Assembly: GCA_020431745.1 (NCBI GenBank)
Contig: JAGQHR010000153.1
Coordinates: 1 to 7,034, forward strand
Direction of reading: 5' to 3'
Origin: Candidatus Eiseniibacteriota bacterium
GTDB taxonomy: Bacteria; Eisenbacteria; RBG-16-71-46; CAIMUX01
DNA length: 7,034 bases
The position numbers and the translations under genes were made by a program. Below are positions 5,209-7,034 of this stretch, in pieces (positions within the stretch are counted from its first letter, which is position 1; each line of letters begins with the position of its first letter). The notes below the pieces were generated by a model that saw nothing but the letters and a program-made list of their open reading frames with translations, was not told the DNA's origin and did no database searches.

Positions 5209-6264
5209 ATGAAGTGGAAGGCTTTGCAAATGCCCGAGCGGATCTCGGCCGACGATTCCGTCGGTACCGAGCGCTTCGGGCGATTCACGGTGGAACCTTT
5301 GGAGCGCGGATTCGGCACGACGCTGGGCAATGCCCTGCGGCGGGTGCTGCTCTCGTCGTTGCAAGGTGTCGCCGTGACGGCGATCCGTCTCCACGACGAG
5401 CGCGTGCAGCACGAATTCACGTCTGTGCCCGGCGTCCTCGAGGACGTCACCGACATCGTGCTCAACCTCAAGCAGATGCGGTTCAAGCACCACGGGGACG
5501 GACCCCGCCGGGGCGTTTTCTCGGCGAAGGCGAAGACGGACATCAAGGCCGGTGATCTCGAGATTTCGTCCGACATCGAGATCCTCAATCCGGACTTGCA
5601 TGTCGCGACCGTCAATTCCGACGGGGACGTGCGACTCGAGATCGAAGTCGCGTCCGGTAAGGGATACGTGGCCGCCGAGGATCAGCCCGGCGCCAACGAT
5701 CGAGCGATCGGGTGGATCAGCGTCGATTCGCTGTTCTCGCCGATCCTTTCGGTCAACTTCGAGGTGGAGAACACGCGAATCGGTCAGCGCATCGACTTCG
5801 ACAAGCTGACGGTTTCGCTCGAGACCGACGGTTCGATCCTGCCGTCCGACGCGCTCGCGATGGCGGCGAAGATCCTGCGGGATCACTTCAGCCTCTTCAT
5901 CCGGTTCGAGGAGCCGTTCGAGGAGGAGAAGGAAGAGGTCGTCGACGAGGAGTATCTGCGGATCAAGGAGCTGCTGGAGAAGAGCGTCGACGAGCTGGAG
6001 CTCTCGGTGCGTTCCGGCAACTGCCTGCGGGCGGCGAAGATCAAGTCTCTGGGAGATCTGGTGCAGAAGAGCGAAGCCGAGATGCTCCAGTACCGGAACT
6101 TCGGGAAGAAGTCGCTCAAGGAAATCGCGGATCTACTCAACACGATGGGGCTCGGATTCGGGATGGACGTGTCCCGCTACCTCGGTCCGCAGACCGTCGG
6201 TGCGCCGGTCGATGGCGATGATCTGATCCCCGAGGACGATGACGACGACCTGCTCGACGAGTAG
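5209..6264 (+). CDS. rpoA: RNA polymerase subunit alpha
   Basis: The alpha subunit dimerises to nucleate core polymerase assembly, and its C-terminal domain binds promoter UP elements and activators. Of 351 residues, about 1-235 form the assembly domain, with VEPLERGFGTTLGNALRRVL (28-47) as the hallmark and the SVNFEVENTRIGQRIDFDKL segment at 181-200. An acidic linker, EEPFEEEKEEVVDEE, covers 234-248. The C-terminal domain (about 252-320) retains VRSGNCLRAAKI, with Arg268 in the place of E. coli Arg265, and NFGKKSLKEI. It is longer than the typical 310-340 residues because of a tail ending in five Asp and LLDE. The start is ATG behind AAGGAGGAG; the in-frame TGA at 5167 bounds it upstream. 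The last eight codons, including TAG, are duplicated downstream. Confidence 0.98.
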   Translation: MKWKALQMPERISADDSVGTERFGRFTVEPLERGFGTTLGNALRRVLLSSLQGVAVTAIRLHDERVQHEFTSVPGVLEDVTDIVLNLKQMRFKHHGDGPRRGVFSAKAKTDIKAGDLEISSDIEILNPDLHVATVNSDGDVRLEIEVASGKGYVAAEDQPGANDRAIGWISVDSLFSPILSVNFEVENTRIGQRIDFDKLTVSLETDGSILPSDALAMAAKILRDHFSLFIRFEEPFEEEKEEVVDEEYLRIKELLEKSVDELELSVRSGNCLRAAKIKSLGDLVQKSEAEMLQYRNFGKKSLKEIADLLNTMGLGFGMDVSRYLGPQTVGAPVDGDDLIPEDDDDDLLDE

Positions 6265-6290
6265 AGGATGATGACTTGCTCGACGAGTAA
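6241..6290 (+). repeat. Duplicated end of rpoA (coding tail plus relic)
   Basis: The last 24 bases of rpoA (6241-6264: three Asp codons, Leu Leu Asp Glu, TAG) reappear at 6267-6290 as three Asp codons, Leu Leu Asp Glu, TAA. Twenty of 24 bases agree, and all four differences are silent (GAC/GAT twice, CTG/TTG, TAG/TAA). The copies are 26 bases apart, so the second is in another frame and is not translated from rpoA unless a -1 shift occurs. Confidence 0.8.
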
Positions 6291-6357
6291 CGGTTCGGGC
6301 GGGGGATTGTAGTTGCATGGCGTGCCGTCCTCGGGGCGGCGAGGGAGTTTGTAGACG

Positions 6358-6885
6358 ATGAGACACCGCAAAGACCACCGTGCCCTAAGCCGCACGGCAT
6401 CGCATCGCAAGGCGATGCTGCGGAATCAGGTGACGTCGCTCTTCGCCCACGGGCGGATCGAGACGACGGTGGCCAAGGCCAAGGAGAGCCGCCGGCTGGC
6501 CGAGCGGATCATCACCTATGCGAAGCGCGCCGACGCGCGTTCTGCGGAAGCTGCGAACGAGAAGGACAAGCAGGCGGCGCAGGTTCATGCCCGGCGGCAG
6601 GTCGCGCGGTTCGTGCACGGTCCGGACGTCGTGAAGCGGATCTTCGATGACATCGCACCCTGGTACAAGGAGCGTCCCGGCGGGTATACGCGGATTCTCA
6701 AGACGCGGGTCCGCAAGGGCGACGCGGGTGAGATGGCGATCCTCGAGCTCGTGAAGTCGGCCGAGTGGAAGGCTGCCGAGCGAAAGGCTCGCGAGGACGC
6801 CGAGGCTGCGGCCAACCCGGAGCCGAAGAAGCGGGGATTGTTCCGTCGGAAGAAGAAGGACGAGGGCGAGAACGCGGAGAGCTAG
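6358..6885 (+). CDS. rplQ: Large ribosomal subunit protein L17 (bL17)
   Basis: L17 sits near the polypeptide exit tunnel of the 50S subunit. The protein opens with the diagnostic MRHRKDHRALSRTASHRKAM, then LRNQVTSLFAHGRIETT (21-37), AKESRRLAERIITYAK (41-56), and ERPGGYTRILKTRVRKGD (105-122) with MAILELV ending the core near residue 132. At 175 residues it exceeds the usual 115-130: about 40 further residues form a Lys/Arg/Glu/Ala-rich, probably disordered tail containing PKKRGLFRRKKK. Tailed L17 proteins occur in several phyla. The start is fixed by an in-frame TAG at 6352-6354; GGGAG at 6343-6347 lies ten bases upstream. It is the last gene of the cluster and ends in TAG, with a hairpin 58 bases on. 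Confidence 0.97.
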   Translation: MRHRKDHRALSRTASHRKAMLRNQVTSLFAHGRIETTVAKAKESRRLAERIITYAKRADARSAEAANEKDKQAAQVHARRQVARFVHGPDVVKRIFDDIAPWYKERPGGYTRILKTRVRKGDAGEMAILELVKSAEWKAAERKAREDAEAAANPEPKKRGLFRRKKKDEGENAES

Positions 6886-6893
6886 GTCGGCCC

Positions 6894-6933
6894 GTTCGGT
6901 CGACAGTTCGATCAGCCCTACGTCAGCCCTACA
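6894..6933 (+). repeat. Short direct repeats after rplQ
   Basis: TCAGCCCTAC occurs at 6912-6921 and 6923-6932, a period of 11 bases. Just upstream, GTTCGGTC (6894) and GTTCGATC (6906) repeat with a period of 12. They fill the gap between the rplQ stop and the hairpin. Confidence 0.65.
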
Positions 6934-6943
6934 GTTGAGTTGC

Positions 6944-6976
6944 GAGGCCCGGGTGCTGGAACGGCATCCGGGCCTC
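6944..6976 (+). terminator. Likely transcription terminator of the operon
   Basis: Bases 6944-6956 pair with 6964-6976 in a 13-pair stem, nine outer pairs being perfect (GAGGCCCGG with CCGGGCCTC) and the inner part including one G-T pair, closed by a seven-base loop. It lies 58 bases after the rplQ stop. The expected T-run is lacking (TGCGTTGG follows), so it may be a U-less GC-rich terminator, a 3'-end protecting hairpin or act with Rho. Confidence 0.65.
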
Positions 6977-7034
6977 TGCGTTGGGGTGGATTCGGGTGCA
7001 TGGGTGTTCGGTGCGGGCGGTCAGCTGGGTCTTT
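6977..7034 (+). other. Region downstream of the operon, nothing recognised
   Basis: These 58 bases hold no recognisable gene or promoter. An ATG at 7000 opens a frame to the window edge, but it is too short to judge and lacks a clear ribosome binding site. Confidence 0.4.

Noticed and set aside
6250..6290. Programmed -1 frameshift at the end of rpoA
   Set aside because: No slippery heptamer is visible at the GAG-TAG junction; kept only as an alternative to a relic.
6268..6361. Two 14-codon frames (ATG 6268 to TAG 6312; ATG 6317 to TGA 6361, the latter overlapping the rplQ start as ATGA)
   Set aside because: Too short to distinguish from chance; no recognisable product, and only a weak G-run precedes the second.
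1..6885. TAG reassigned to an amino acid
   Set aside because: Family-typical ends of S4, S11, L36 and SecY coincide with TAG, and no TAG occurs inside any aligned core, so TAG is a true stop here.

Overview
The window is a contiguous stretch of the bacterial spc and alpha ribosomal-protein operons, all on the + strand. The order is rpsE (3' part only), rpmD, rplO, secY, adk, rpmJ, rpsM, rpsK, rpsD, rpoA, rplQ, followed by a strong hairpin. This order, the high G+C content, strong GGAGG-type ribosome binding sites and GTG/TTG starts (adk GTG, rpsM TTG, rpsK GTG) mark it as chromosomal DNA of a GC-rich bacterium. Zinc-type versions of S4, L36 and the adenylate kinase LID (four Cys, or three Cys plus one His in L36) are present. 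I cannot name the phylum from sequence alone; an uncultivated lineage of the Gemmatimonadota/Eisenbacteria kind is only a guess.

Layout. 1-1113: the end of S5, overlapped by L30, then a 98-base repeat-bearing spacer and L15. 1124-3119: the SecY translocon channel and adenylate kinase, closely packed. 3120-3321: a 202-base spacer at the place where many bacteria carry map and/or infA; here neither is present, and it starts with degenerate 11-base repeats followed by complementary blocks. 3322-3435: L36, only 37 residues. 3436-3614: a 179-base spacer dominated by a T-poor 11-base tandem array. 3615-6885: S13, S11, S4, RNA polymerase alpha and L17, the classical alpha operon. 6886-7034: short repeats, a 13-bp hairpin and a few dozen bases with no recognisable gene.

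The genes supply small- and large-subunit ribosomal proteins (S5, S13, S11, S4; L30, L15, L36, L17), the alpha subunit that nucleates RNA polymerase assembly, the membrane channel for secreted proteins and the enzyme that balances adenine nucleotides. They are a growth-linked set probably transcribed together.

The genes are ordinary; what stands out lies between them. First, all eleven genes end in TAG, normally the least used bacterial stop, and an in-frame TAG sits 3-12 bases before five starts. Second, several spacers consist of degenerate direct repeats with a period of about 11-12 bases. Third, the last codons of rpoA and its stop are duplicated just downstream with only synonymous differences. 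Fourth, the rpsK-rpsD spacer is exactly one small open frame joined to both neighbours. None of these proves a new system, but they make the spacers the part worth following up.
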